Below the pieces are notes generated by a model that saw only the letters and a program-made list of their open reading frames with translations, had not been told where the DNA came from and searched no databases. From positions 207,446-271,445 of the forward strand of contig NZ_JALGBX010000004.1 of NCBI RefSeq assembly GCF_022808175.1: a stretch of 64,000 nucleotides of DNA, in the 5' to 3' direction. Shown piece after piece: positions 42,279 to 50,876 of this stretch (positions within the stretch are counted from its first letter, which is position 1; every line of letters starts with the position of its first letter). This DNA is from Streptomyces sp. AP-93 (lineage in GTDB: Bacteria; Actinomycetota; Actinomycetes; Streptomycetales; Streptomycetaceae). The position numbers were made by a program, and so were the translations under genes.

Positions 42279-43274
42279 ATGAAGACCCGCACCCCCGCTG
42301 CCCTGGCACTCACCGCCGCTACCGCGGCCGTGCTGCTGACCGCGTGCGCCACCCCCGAAAGCCAGACCCCTGCCGCCGCCCCCGCCGCCCCCAGCCCGGT
42401 CGCCGACAGCAAGGTCTTCCCGCCCGCCGCACCCGAGCGGGGCCTGGCAAAGGGCCTGAACCTGCCTCTGGAAACCTACATGCAGGACTACGCCGACACC
42501 GTCACCATCGGCAACGGCAAGCGCCTGCTCGCCCAGGACTGCATGAAGACCTACGGACTTGACGTACAGCTCCCGGCACATGGGCTCAACCCCTCGCCGA
42601 CCGAGAACGACGCCAACATGGAGCGTCGCTACGGGCTCACCAACCGCGAGACCGCTGCCACGTACGGCTACGGCCTGCCCGGGGACATGAAGCCCCGCAC
42701 CAAGCAGCTGCTCCCCAAGCTCGATGCGGTCCAGACCGAAGTCCTCACCGGCCGCAAGGGCCCCACCGGGCATGGCGAGAAGGCAGCGCCGAACACGCCC
42801 ATGGAAGCGGGCGAGAAGGCCCGCGAGAGCTACAACGGCAAGAAGATCCACGAACGCGGCTGCGGCGGATGGGCCGATCGGGAGATCAACGCGCCCACCG
42901 CCGACGAGCTGACCCGCGTCTCCGAGCTGAACGGCAACAGCTTCACCGAGTCGATGAAGGCCCCCGCCGTCGTCGCCGCGTTCAAGAGCTGGTCGGCCTG
43001 CATGACCGGCAAGGGCCATCCCAGCTTCAAGGACCCGTTCGAAGCCCCCCGCTCCGTCACCCGCCCCGAAGGCGCGCCCGCCGGCCCGCAGGAGATCGCA
43101 CTGGCCCTGGCGGAGATCGACTGCAAGGCTGAGACCGGCTTGGTCGGAACCTGGTTCTCCGAGGAGTCGAAGAGCCAAACGGCGGTCATCGCGGAACAGC
43201 GGCCCGTCCTCGACTCCATCAAGAACAAGAGCGAGGCTGCCGTCAGCGAGGCCGGCAAGAGAATGGAAGGCTGA
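42279..43274 (+). CDS. Cargo lipoprotein of unknown function
   Basis: 331 aa. The N-terminus ends in a lipobox (AVLLTACATP), predicting lipid attachment at Cys 24. The mature protein is soluble, helical and charged, with conserved-looking Cys in AQDCMKTYGL, ERGCGGWAD, WSACMTGKG and IDCKAE that may form two disulfides. It resembles uncharacterised Streptomyces lipoproteins; no domain recognised. AGAAGGAA precedes ATG 42279, 22 nt after the I36-like gene; the next gene follows after 2 nt. Confidence 0.78.
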   Translation: MKTRTPAALALTAATAAVLLTACATPESQTPAAAPAAPSPVADSKVFPPAAPERGLAKGLNLPLETYMQDYADTVTIGNGKRLLAQDCMKTYGLDVQLPAHGLNPSPTENDANMERRYGLTNRETAATYGYGLPGDMKPRTKQLLPKLDAVQTEVLTGRKGPTGHGEKAAPNTPMEAGEKARESYNGKKIHERGCGGWADREINAPTADELTRVSELNGNSFTESMKAPAVVAAFKSWSACMTGKGHPSFKDPFEAPRSVTRPEGAPAGPQEIALALAEIDCKAETGLVGTWFSEESKSQTAVIAEQRPVLDSIKNKSEAAVSEAGKRMEG

Positions 43275-43276
43275 TC

Positions 43277-43789
43277 GTGGCCCGTTACAAAGGCGTGGGA
43301 GCTGTTCTGCTCATCGGCGGCCTGATCGCCGGCGGCACGGTGTGGGGCGGGGTGACGTTCGCCAGAAGCATGGAATCCGAATTCGGCGACCCCGCAACGG
43401 TGGCCACAGCGGCGCCCGCCGAGCGGCCCGTCGGTGACGTCCTCACCGCTTCGGAGCGAGCCGACCTGGGGCCTGACGTCGCCACCGGCCGCGAAGGCGG
43501 GGAGACGGTCGCCACCGCCCACGTGGCGGTATGGGAGGACCAGGACATGCGCCTGGCGAAGATCCCCGTCGTGCTCACCAACCCCGGCGATGCGCAGCGG
43601 CGCATCGAGATGCGCCTGAGCGTGTACTCCTCACGCGGCGAGGGGGCGCACTCACTGTGGGAGGGAACGGTGGACTCCGACGGCGAGATAGCCCCCGGCA
43701 AGTCGGTGGTGACGCATGTGATCGTGCAGGGCGTACGTGACCTAGCGGCGTTGAGGATCGAGCTGCGGCGGACGTCCGGCGAAGGCTGA
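43277..43789 (+). CDS. Membrane-anchored cargo protein of unknown function
   Basis: 170 aa. One N-terminal transmembrane helix (GVGAVLLIGGLIAGGTVWGG) is followed by an extracytoplasmic beta-rich domain (VATAHVAVWEDQDMRLAKIP, VVLTNPGDAQRRIEMRLSVY), similar in style to small Ig-like or DUF-type surface domains. GTG 43277 lies 2 nt after the lipoprotein stop, so the pair is probably translationally coupled. Function unknown. Confidence 0.72.
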   Translation: MARYKGVGAVLLIGGLIAGGTVWGGVTFARSMESEFGDPATVATAAPAERPVGDVLTASERADLGPDVATGREGGETVATAHVAVWEDQDMRLAKIPVVLTNPGDAQRRIEMRLSVYSSRGEGAHSLWEGTVDSDGEIAPGKSVVTHVIVQGVRDLAALRIELRRTSGEG

Positions 43790-44283
43790 TGTGAATGTGC
43801 GGGCTGGTGGCAGCGAGTGGGCATTATTGGCGGCGTGCGCGTCGCGCTTGGTGAAGTTCACCCCTGAACCTGGACAGCGGGTAATTACGCTGCAGAGGTG
43901 AGGTCTTGGGTCGCCAGGGCTTCCTCACCCAACCCGGACGAGGCCGCTACCAGAAACGGACTTAACGCCCTCTCAGGGCTTGCTCAACGAATCCGGAGCT
44001 GGCCTATAGGCAAGCGGTGGCCGCCTGAATAGGCATCGGCTACAGCTGATCGGGCAGCCCGAGTGCGAGGCTGGCGTGATGGCCGTCCGGCACGCGGCAC
44101 CCGAGAAGGACCAGCTCGGCACTTTCCTCACCGCCGGGTGTCCAGGTCGTACCGTCGGCTTGTTGGGCCTGGCCGTCGACCACCAGCAGAACAGCGACGC
44201 CTATGCCGACCACACGGCGGCCGTCCCGGACACCGAGAGGACCGTCGTGTAGGCCCAGCCAACCCGCCGGTCCAAGCGTTCCC
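43790..44283. other. 494-bp interval in the element with a gene remnant
   Basis: It holds the end of the cargo operon and lower-GC spacer (gtaattacgctgcagagg). A short plus-strand frame at 44079-44252 (57 aa: MAVRHAAPEKDQLGTFLTAG, then RTVGLLGLAVDHQQNSDAYA) has coding-like third positions, continues open upstream without a start, and matches no family I recognise; probably a truncated gene. Confidence 0.4.
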
Positions 44284-44721
44284 TCAGCGCCTGGATGGCC
44301 GTCGTCGCGGGGCTGGAAGGCGGGTCACGGCGGCGTCACTGCCTAGTTCCTCGCGGGCCTGGGTGAGCTCCAGGTCGAGCTCACAGACGATCCGCCGCAG
44401 GGCGGCAGAGATCTCGCGCTCCTTGCCGAGTACCTCCTTCGTTTCGGCGAGCTTGCGCTTGAGTTCGGCGTTGTCGTCGATGACCTTCTGGATGGCAGAC
44501 GGGGTGGAGCCCTGAGCCCGGATCCGGGCTTGGAACTCTTCCACAAGGTCCTTGTGGTCGCGGTAGACCGCATCGCGGCGAAGCCCGGCTTCGGTCAGCA
44601 ACTCGGTGGCGGTGAGCTTGCCCGAAAGCGAGCGAAGCGGTGTGCCGGCGAGCAGGCGGCTGGCGGCGGCCCGAAGAGCCGCCCGCTCGGCTTCGAGGTC
44701 GCGGGGGCGTCGAGTGGTCAT
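44284..44721 (-). CDS. Coiled-coil transposition accessory protein (TnpC-like, DUF6262-type)
   Basis: 145 aa. An N-terminal helix-turn-helix-like part (LSGKLTATELLTEAGLRRDA, VYRDHKDLVEEF) is followed by a long heptad-rich coiled coil (NAELKRKLAETKEVLGKERE) and a basic tail (RRRPSRR). Size and plan match the small TnpC/DUF6262 proteins encoded after tyrosine recombinases in Tn554-like elements, where TnpC influences insertion orientation or efficiency. It overlaps the upstream recombinase gene by 4 nt (ATGA, 44718-44721). Confidence 0.78.
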   Translation of the reverse strand: MTTRRPRDLEAERAALRAAASRLLAGTPLRSLSGKLTATELLTEAGLRRDAVYRDHKDLVEEFQARIRAQGSTPSAIQKVIDDNAELKRKLAETKEVLGKEREISAALRRIVCELDLELTQAREELGSDAAVTRLPAPRRRPSRR

Positions 44722-46877
44722 GAAGCGTCCTCCTGAGGGGCCTCGCTCGCGGTGCGAGATCTGGTCTGTTCGTGCCGCTTGATCACGTAGGCGGCCTGGG
44801 CTGCCAGCGTGGCGGCGCGCTCCCGCCGGGGCTTCGGAGCCAGCGGGTCTTCCGCACTGTGGGTCAGGCGTCGAAGCCGCAGCCTCTGTTCCTCGATGTC
44901 ACGGTCGCTGTAGGTGAGGTTGGTGCATGTCGACTGGCACTCGCCCTCGTCCGGCATGTCGTTCGCCGGCAGGCCGAGCTTGATCTTGTTGGCTCGACAG
45001 GCGGCGGTCGACGCCTTCCAGACACAGGTCATGCCCTCACCATGGTGGACGGCGGGGTCGTTCGTGTTCAGGATCCGCTCAACGTTGCGGCGGGTGGCGA
45101 CCACGCGGCCGGCGAAGGACACGGCCTGCTTGAGCCGGGTGCGGTACTCGGTGGCGGAGGGGCCGCTGACGTGTTCACCAGCCTCCAGGAACTCGGCGTC
45201 CTCCCAGATCTGGTCGATGACCATCTCCAGCTGTTCCACCGCGAGGTCCGTGAGCCAGCCGGAATCGGGACTCCCTGCATAGCTCAGGGTTACTTTGGTT
45301 CGCAGGTGGCCGTATTGAAGTGCCGCCGCGATCAGCCCGCGTGGACGGCGGACGATGAATCGGGCGAGAGTACGGCGGAAGCGGCTGGCGTTGATGCGGC
45401 CGTGGGGGTCGGCGGGGATGGCGTCCTGGCCGTGGGCCCGGCGGAAGGTTGTGTTCACCCAGGTGATGAGGGCCTGGATGTCGTTGTTCATGCTGGTCCC
45501 GGTGCGGGCGTTCGTCGTCGGCGGGCGTTTCTCGTACGCGGCCACGAGGCTCGCGGGGAAGAGCAGCGGGAGGTCGTGCAGCCGCTCCAACAGGTCGATG
45601 GCGGCATGGACGGGAGTGACGACGACCCATGGCCGGGTGGGTTCGGTCTGGTGGGGAGCGTCGGGTGCACGGTTGTACCCCTTCCCTCGGTACCCGTGCA
45701 CCAGCAGTTCGCCCGTCTCCTCGTCCGTGCCGCGGCAGCCCCTTCGCAGGTTCAGCACTTCTCCCGGTCTCATTCCGGACAAGTAGCAGATGACCGTGAA
45801 GCAGGCGGCGCTGACCATCAGCACCAGACGGTCGAGTTCCCCGGTGTCGATCGGTTCCTTCCGCCAGGGGATGCCGTTGACCAGGCCTGTGATGGTTCCC
45901 ACCGGCTGGGTCCGGGCGATGGGCAGCCCGCTGTGCTCGATGAGGCCGCTTTCGGCGTCGCTCAGTCCGCTGCGAAGGCTCTTCTCGATGCCGATCAGAC
46001 GCAGAATGTGGTTGCTGGCCTCAATCCCGCAGTCGGTCTCACGGCCTGGCAGCGCGAGGTTGTGCCGCTTGCAGTGGTCGAGGTAGGCCGTGAACCGCTC
46101 CCTGCGCGAGCCGGTGAACTGCCGCTGTGATGGATGCGCGCCGGCGTCAAGGGCCTTGTACTCCCGGTGGGCGGAGGCGATGTCCTGTCCGATCTGCTCG
46201 ACGATCGTGATGGCCCAGTTCAGTAGGGCTTCAATCGTCTCGTCGGCGATCCGGGGCCTCTTGTTCTCCTTGCTCCGTGGGGAGGTGATCCCGGCGAGTT
46301 CGTTGGCGGTCTTGCCAGGCCAGGGGTATCCGCACCCCATGCGGCATTCGACGGGCAGGTGCTCGCGGAACAGCCACACGGTTCTGACGGCGCCGATCAG
46401 GTCGGCCTTGCGGTCATCGTGGTGAGACAGGGTCAGGACGTGGGAGAGGTAGGCGTCCAGGTCGCTGTCGTTGAACTCGGATAGGTCCTCAAGGCCGCGC
46501 TCGCCCATCCAGCAGGCGAGTACCCGGCAGTTCAGGAGCAGATGGGGGAAGCTGCCGATGCTGATCTGCGCGCCTGGTGTCTGCCAGCCGTAGGGACTGA
46601 CAGGGCACGCGTGGTCGAGCGTGGCGAGGAAGAACGCCTTGAAGTGGCGCTGGAGTCGTTCGGGGAAGCCCGTCCAGTAGATCGCGGGGAGGGCGGTGTG
46701 CGCGTCCCGGTGGGCAGGTCTGACGTGCCAGACGTCGTCTCCGAACCGCGACAGTTGTTCCGGCGCGGTGCCGATGCGTACCGGGCGGTTGCGCAGGACG
46801 AGGACGTTGCTGTCCGGCCACAGGATGTCGCCGGGAGCATCGTCGTCGGGCGTTGGTTGGGGCAGTAGCGTGGTCAC
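44718..46877 (-). CDS. Large tyrosine recombinase, third of the trio
   Basis: 719 aa. The C-terminal catalytic region has the first Arg (VICYLSGMRPGEVLNLRRGC), a Lys in VHGYRGKGYNRA, and the final His/Tyr in LQYGHLRTKVTLSYAG. The second box reads INASRFRRTLARF, so the H-x-x-R His is replaced while the Arg remains. The C-terminus carries a Cys cluster (CVWKASTAACRANKIKLG and DEGECQSTCTNLTYSDRDIE), probably a metal-binding or DNA-binding module typical of the long recombinases. GTG 46877 overlaps the preceding stop (GTGA). Confidence 0.85.
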   Translation of the reverse strand: MTTLLPQPTPDDDAPGDILWPDSNVLVLRNRPVRIGTAPEQLSRFGDDVWHVRPAHRDAHTALPAIYWTGFPERLQRHFKAFFLATLDHACPVSPYGWQTPGAQISIGSFPHLLLNCRVLACWMGERGLEDLSEFNDSDLDAYLSHVLTLSHHDDRKADLIGAVRTVWLFREHLPVECRMGCGYPWPGKTANELAGITSPRSKENKRPRIADETIEALLNWAITIVEQIGQDIASAHREYKALDAGAHPSQRQFTGSRRERFTAYLDHCKRHNLALPGRETDCGIEASNHILRLIGIEKSLRSGLSDAESGLIEHSGLPIARTQPVGTITGLVNGIPWRKEPIDTGELDRLVLMVSAACFTVICYLSGMRPGEVLNLRRGCRGTDEETGELLVHGYRGKGYNRAPDAPHQTEPTRPWVVVTPVHAAIDLLERLHDLPLLFPASLVAAYEKRPPTTNARTGTSMNNDIQALITWVNTTFRRAHGQDAIPADPHGRINASRFRRTLARFIVRRPRGLIAAALQYGHLRTKVTLSYAGSPDSGWLTDLAVEQLEMVIDQIWEDAEFLEAGEHVSGPSATEYRTRLKQAVSFAGRVVATRRNVERILNTNDPAVHHGEGMTCVWKASTAACRANKIKLGLPANDMPDEGECQSTCTNLTYSDRDIEEQRLRLRRLTHSAEDPLAPKPRRERAATLAAQAAYVIKRHEQTRSRTASEAPQEDAS

Positions 46878-48754
46878 CGCAGGTCCATCCGTCCGTTCAA
46901 CAGGTCGTCCACCAGATCGGCCTGGCGGTCACTCAGGTCAGCTCGTGCCTTCCGCAGCTCGGACGCGGTGTACGTGCTGAGGATGTCCTGCAGCTGGGCG
47001 ACGGCCTCCCCGTAGCGCGCGTGCCACCCGGCGGGCTCCACGTGAGGCCGCAGGGCCAGAAGGCGGTCGTGGACGGCGGTCTGGATAGGCAGCTGGTGCG
47101 GCAGTGCCCGCGCGTTCTCGCAGCCCAGGCATGCCAGAAACGAGGCCGTGCATGGCTCACCGGGCGGCGATCCGGGCCGGGCGAGATGATCGACGCACGC
47201 GGTCGCCACCGTGTCGCTCTCCCCGGCCATCATGTCCTTGAGGACCTGCGGGGTCAGCCCCACCTCTGCCGCTGTCGCCTCCAGGTCGCGCAGAGCGCGC
47301 TCGAGGAGTTCCGCCCTGAACACCGGGACCTTCGTCACGGAACGGGCCTTGGTCACCTCCGCGCGGAGGGCCTCTGCCACCACCTGCTTGCTCTGCTTGC
47401 GCACCGTCGAACTCCGCCGAAGGTAATGGTCCCTCAGCGTGGCTCCGGTCTGTGCGACCGGCTGGCGACGCATCTCCAGCGCGGTCTGCCGGATCCGTCC
47501 GACGGTGACCGCAGGCTTCGTCCCCTGCACGGACTCCTTGGCGGATCTGATGGGGAAGCCGCGCGTCCTTGCCCAGTTGCGCCGGTCGACGATGGAGGTC
47601 CAGACCTCACCCGAGGTCTTGGCGGACCACGGCGCGTGGCTGACGAACGCTGCCCTGCTTCCGCTGAGCGTGCGTGCGACCTCGGTCAGTTCCAGCAGCA
47701 GCTCGTACACACGTAGAGGAGAGCGGAAGAGCCTGGCGTCCGGACTCTCGGTGTTGATGACCGAGGCGAGTCCGGACGGCAGATCCTCCAGCGCCACGAT
47801 CATGTGCTCGCGTTCCGGGCCACGGCGCGGCTTCACCTCCTCGGCCAGAGCGACGTTGACGGGCCCGAATCCGCCATCGGGGCGGGTGTGTGCGGCTGGC
47901 CACGTGGCGACGGTGCCGAAGTTCTCGGCGGTCAGGGCGGCCAGCAGCAGGGCGAAGGCCGTCGCCTCGTGCTGGGACAGGCACAACCGTTGAGCGACCC
48001 CGATATAGCCGCCGCCATGGGCTCGTGTATGCGCGTCGGCGTTACCGAAGCCGTCGCGTGGAACGTCACCGGTCCGGGCGAACCCGTCCAGCAGCCGCCC
48101 CAGAGCCTCCTCATCACTGCCGACCGCAAGCTCTCCGGCCCTGAACCGCACCAGAGTGCGCTTCCCCGCACGGATACGGTCCCGGGCTGTTCGAACGTCA
48201 CGCCGAAGCGCGGTCATGATCTGCTGCCACTCCCAGTCTGTGTAGGAGTCGAGCTCGGGAGCAGCCTCGGCAGCCGGCAGCCGGGTACGGAGCAAATCGT
48301 CCCGGAACGGTTGAGGCAGATCGGTGCTGCCCCTCAGCAGCAGCCGCAGGACCTTGATGTACTTGCGCGACGTCTCTGGGTTGTCTCTGTAGCGGTCCCG
48401 GAAAGCCTCCATGTGCGCGGGAGCGAGGTCCGCAGGGGTGCTCGCCGGTACGGCGCAACCATCGACGGTCTCGGCAAACCATTTGGCGACGAGGTAGGTG
48501 ATCCTTGCCGTGCCGATGCTCTTGATGCCACTGCGGGCGCTGAAGCGATCGGCCATCAGTCGACACAACCACTCCAGCATCGGCTGTGGAACAGGGAAGG
48601 CCGAACAGTCGAATTCGCGCCTCTTGCCGGTCTTCTCCTGGTAAAAGACGACGGTTGTGCCCATCCCATCAGCCGTGGTGAGGAGCCGCTCGGGCGCCTG
48701 CCATCCGGACGGAGGCAGTGATGCCCGCCGCCCGCCTCGCCCCGGGGCGCTCAC
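46874..48754 (-). CDS. Large tyrosine-recombinase-like protein, middle of the trio, with degenerate active site
   Basis: 626 aa. The fold is recognisable, with a SAM-like N-terminal part (GIKSIGTARITYLVAKWFAE) and a C-terminal core. The first catalytic Arg region reads FALLLAALTAENFGTVATW, without the Arg. The H-x-x-R box reads VGRIRQTALEM (His lost, Arg present), and the terminal segment TGATLRDHYLRRSS keeps a Tyr. A Cys motif follows (CVDHLARPGS, PCTASFLACLGCENARAL). It is probably a structural or DNA-binding partner rather than an independent catalyst. It overlaps both neighbours by 4 nt. Confidence 0.8.
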   Translation of the reverse strand: MSAPGRGGRRASLPPSGWQAPERLLTTADGMGTTVVFYQEKTGKRREFDCSAFPVPQPMLEWLCRLMADRFSARSGIKSIGTARITYLVAKWFAETVDGCAVPASTPADLAPAHMEAFRDRYRDNPETSRKYIKVLRLLLRGSTDLPQPFRDDLLRTRLPAAEAAPELDSYTDWEWQQIMTALRRDVRTARDRIRAGKRTLVRFRAGELAVGSDEEALGRLLDGFARTGDVPRDGFGNADAHTRAHGGGYIGVAQRLCLSQHEATAFALLLAALTAENFGTVATWPAAHTRPDGGFGPVNVALAEEVKPRRGPEREHMIVALEDLPSGLASVINTESPDARLFRSPLRVYELLLELTEVARTLSGSRAAFVSHAPWSAKTSGEVWTSIVDRRNWARTRGFPIRSAKESVQGTKPAVTVGRIRQTALEMRRQPVAQTGATLRDHYLRRSSTVRKQSKQVVAEALRAEVTKARSVTKVPVFRAELLERALRDLEATAAEVGLTPQVLKDMMAGESDTVATACVDHLARPGSPPGEPCTASFLACLGCENARALPHQLPIQTAVHDRLLALRPHVEPAGWHARYGEAVAQLQDILSTYTASELRKARADLSDRQADLVDDLLNGRMDLR

Positions 48755-50382
48755 GATGACGCCTCGAGGCGAGCGGTGGAGACGCTTGCCGGTCCGAGCG
48801 TCGAGCCGCCCGCGGACGCGAACGCCCGCACGAGGGCGTCCACACCGGCTTGCTCCTCGTCGTCCAGCAACTCCATCAGATAGGAGACCTGCAGGCCGGT
48901 GAACGGCTCGAGGTAATGGTCGCGGGTGGTGTCCGGATGGCTGTGGCCCATCAACATCGCCAACTGCATCCAGAAGTCGCCGATCCGATCTCGCAGGTCA
49001 GCCGCCTCTTCATCGGAAAACCCCGTGAGCCTGCGCTCCTCGACGAGGCTGAGGATGGAGAACCACCTCAATGCGAACGAATGCCGCAGCATGTGTGGGG
49101 TCGCCCACAGAGGGCACTGGCTCCTCGCCCGCTCGCGGTTCTCCTCGGTCATCTGGCGATCAGGATCGGCTGACCGGACCCAGGCCTCCTTGACGCGCTC
49201 GTTGGCGGCGTCGAAGGTGTCCTCCCAGGAATACGGTTTCTTCGGCTGTCCGGTGATGGACAGCCAGACCCACAGCGGCTCCAACCCGTGCGGCGTACGC
49301 CGGAACAGTAGCTGCCGCTCATCCGGACAGAGCACATCGAGAGACATCGGAACCAGGCCGGCCGGTCCTTCGACGTGGATCGTCCGGCCGAGACCACCAC
49401 GCCCGGAAACGATCCGGATGCCACGCAACTTCTCGTATGTACCGCGTCGTTGAGCACGGCGGATCACCTCGGTCCGCGACCCTTCCATCGTGTCCATGTA
49501 ACCCAGGACCGACTGCAAGCTGCGGCGTGGAATCCAGTAATTGCGCCCCTCACCTCCGCCCTTGATGCACTCCGCGGCGAGCCAGGCTCGATGCAGTCCC
49601 GCCCTGCCCACCGTCGGCAGTTCGATGTCGAGGATGCTGGCCCATTCCCTGATTCGCAGCCCGGTGCCGTACAGCCCGTCGACGAAGGCCACGTCGCGGT
49701 CCTCGTTGAACCCCCGCCAGCCGGTCTTCCGGTATCCATCGAACCCGTAGCCGCGCAGACCGATGTCACGCCACTGCTCCAGCGCGGGCCGAAGCAGCCA
49801 CTTCACCTGGCGGCGCTTCGAACCAGCGGGCCGCAGGGGATCGCGTCGCCGATTCGAGTACCGGTGGTCCTCGGCGCCGCCCGAGCTGTGGAGCGAGGCG
49901 TCGGCTGAATCGGTGCCGGCAGCGGGCACAGTCTTCACCGGGTTCGCGATGCCGTACCAGCCCGACGCCCACGTGTAGAAGGTGTTGAGTCCGGCGCGGT
50001 CCGTGTCGAACGAAGTCGCCTGAATTCGCTCATAGTTCCGCATGTCGGTCAGGCGCCAGCCCTTGAACGCCTCTACATCGCGAGCGGTTGCTTCGTTCCA
50101 GGAACGGCCTATCGCCGTCAGGAAATCCAGCCAGACAACTAGCGTGTAGGCGTACCGCCGCATCGTCAGTGGTGCTGCCGTAGCCATCTTCCCCGTACGG
50201 AAGAACAGATTAATCCGACTGTCCGGCCTTCCTGACGGCGGCAGGAGAACGGGAGTGCCATGGCGAGCCCTGTTGTTGGCCGCCCGCTCGTTCAGGTCTC
50301 CGAAACGGAGGATGTCGGGATCATCAAGTAGTCGAGGTGGAACCGTGAGGTCGTAGAAGTCCACCCGCCAGTGATCGAACAC
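48751..50382 (-). CDS. Tyrosine recombinase, first of the trio, complete catalytic set
   Basis: 543 aa. All catalytic positions are visible: Arg in GLYGTGLRIREWASILDI, Lys in AECIKGGGEGRNYWIP, His-x-x-Arg in TPHMLRHSFALRWF, then His and Tyr in LMGHSHPDTTRDHYLEPF. The N-terminal arm (TMRRYAYTLVVWLDFLTAIG) is the core-binding domain. It is the most likely catalytic subunit for excision and integration. GTG 50382 is only about 60 bp from the element's right end, so its promoter overlaps the terminal repeat. It heads the four-gene coupled operon. Confidence 0.9.
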   Translation of the reverse strand: MFDHWRVDFYDLTVPPRLLDDPDILRFGDLNERAANNRARHGTPVLLPPSGRPDSRINLFFRTGKMATAAPLTMRRYAYTLVVWLDFLTAIGRSWNEATARDVEAFKGWRLTDMRNYERIQATSFDTDRAGLNTFYTWASGWYGIANPVKTVPAAGTDSADASLHSSGGAEDHRYSNRRRDPLRPAGSKRRQVKWLLRPALEQWRDIGLRGYGFDGYRKTGWRGFNEDRDVAFVDGLYGTGLRIREWASILDIELPTVGRAGLHRAWLAAECIKGGGEGRNYWIPRRSLQSVLGYMDTMEGSRTEVIRRAQRRGTYEKLRGIRIVSGRGGLGRTIHVEGPAGLVPMSLDVLCPDERQLLFRRTPHGLEPLWVWLSITGQPKKPYSWEDTFDAANERVKEAWVRSADPDRQMTEENRERARSQCPLWATPHMLRHSFALRWFSILSLVEERRLTGFSDEEAADLRDRIGDFWMQLAMLMGHSHPDTTRDHYLEPFTGLQVSYLMELLDDEEQAGVDALVRAFASAGGSTLGPASVSTARLEASS

Positions 50383-50411
50383 GTCCGAAGGGGCTCCCCC
50401 AGAGCAGTCTT

Positions 50412-50440
50412 AACCGACAACTCTGGACAGCCTAAAGAAC
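50412..50440 (-). repeat. Right terminal inverted repeat region of the element
   Basis: Read inward on the minus strand: GTTCTTTAGGC (50440-50430), then TTGTCGGTT (50420-50412), matching the left end. It lies between the recombinase operon start and the Nudix 3' half. Confidence 0.75.
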
Positions 50441-50445
50441 CGGCG

Positions 50446-50786
50446 GGAACATGGACCACGGCGAGTCGCCCTGGGAGTGCGCGCTCCGGGAGTGCCTGGA
50501 GGAGACGGGCATCGCCTTCGAGGGCGAGCGGAAGCTGTTGGGCACGCAGTTCATCGCGCACCGCGGCGAGGAATGGCCCGCGAACCACATCGGCTTCCTC
50601 TTCGACGGCGGCACCCTCACCGACGAGCAGATCGCCGCCATCGTCCTCGACCCCGGGGAACACAGCGAGGTACGGGTCCACTCGGTGCGGGAGTGGGAGG
50701 CGCTCATGACCCCGTCGAACTTCGCGCGCCTGCGCGAGATCGATGCGGCCCGCCGTACCGGCACGGTGGCCTACATGGAGCACTGA
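50446..50786 (+). pseudogene. 3' half of the disrupted Nudix hydrolase gene
   Basis: It encodes the complete remainder of the Nudix domain: NMDHGESPWECALRECLEET plus GI, which with the restored preceding Gly gives G-x5-E-x7-R-E-x2-E-E-x-G-I, a full Nudix box, then the rest of the fold to EH-stop at 50786. The break falls at the first Gly of the box. A start at ATG 50451 (GGCGGG upstream) could give a 111-aa fragment, unlikely to fold without the first strands. The native 161-aa enzyme would hydrolyse a nucleoside-diphosphate derivative. Confidence 0.9.
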
Positions 50787-50876
50787 CCGGGGCCGCCGGT
50801 CAGTTGCGGGAGTTGCCGAGTCGCGACGTCCGTTCAGGTCTCGCAGAGGGAGACCCCTGAATGGGGGAAACGGTTC

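Larger units (their letters stand above)
33521..50445. mobile_element. 16.9-kb Tn554/recombinase-in-trio-like tyrosine-recombinase transposon carrying an RHS toxin system
   Basis: The boundaries come from the split Nudix gene. Native sequence is continuous on the left up to GGCG (33517-33520) and on the right from GGCG (50442-50445). Excision with one GGCG retained rebuilds a perfect frame, so no larger target duplication exists. Inverted ends GTTCATTAGGC (left) and GTTCTTTAGGC (right, reverse strand) are followed inside by TTGTCGGTT on both sides. The recombination module (three large tyrosine recombinases plus a coiled-coil protein) abuts the right end. Cargo: an RHS toxin and candidate immunity gene, a decayed P-domain gene, and a three-gene secreted/lipoprotein operon. 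Tn554 family members likewise use several recombinases with a small coiled-coil TnpC and leave no long duplications; the exact family here is inferred. Confidence 0.85.

Noticed and set aside
44772-46130. 452-codon frame antisense to the third recombinase
   Set aside because: Mirror of a strongly supported gene; no independent evidence.
33521-50445. Integration of the element into a tRNA gene, as an ICE or prophage
   Set aside because: No tRNA sequence at either end, no phage structural or conjugation genes, and the flanks are clearly two halves of one protein-coding gene.
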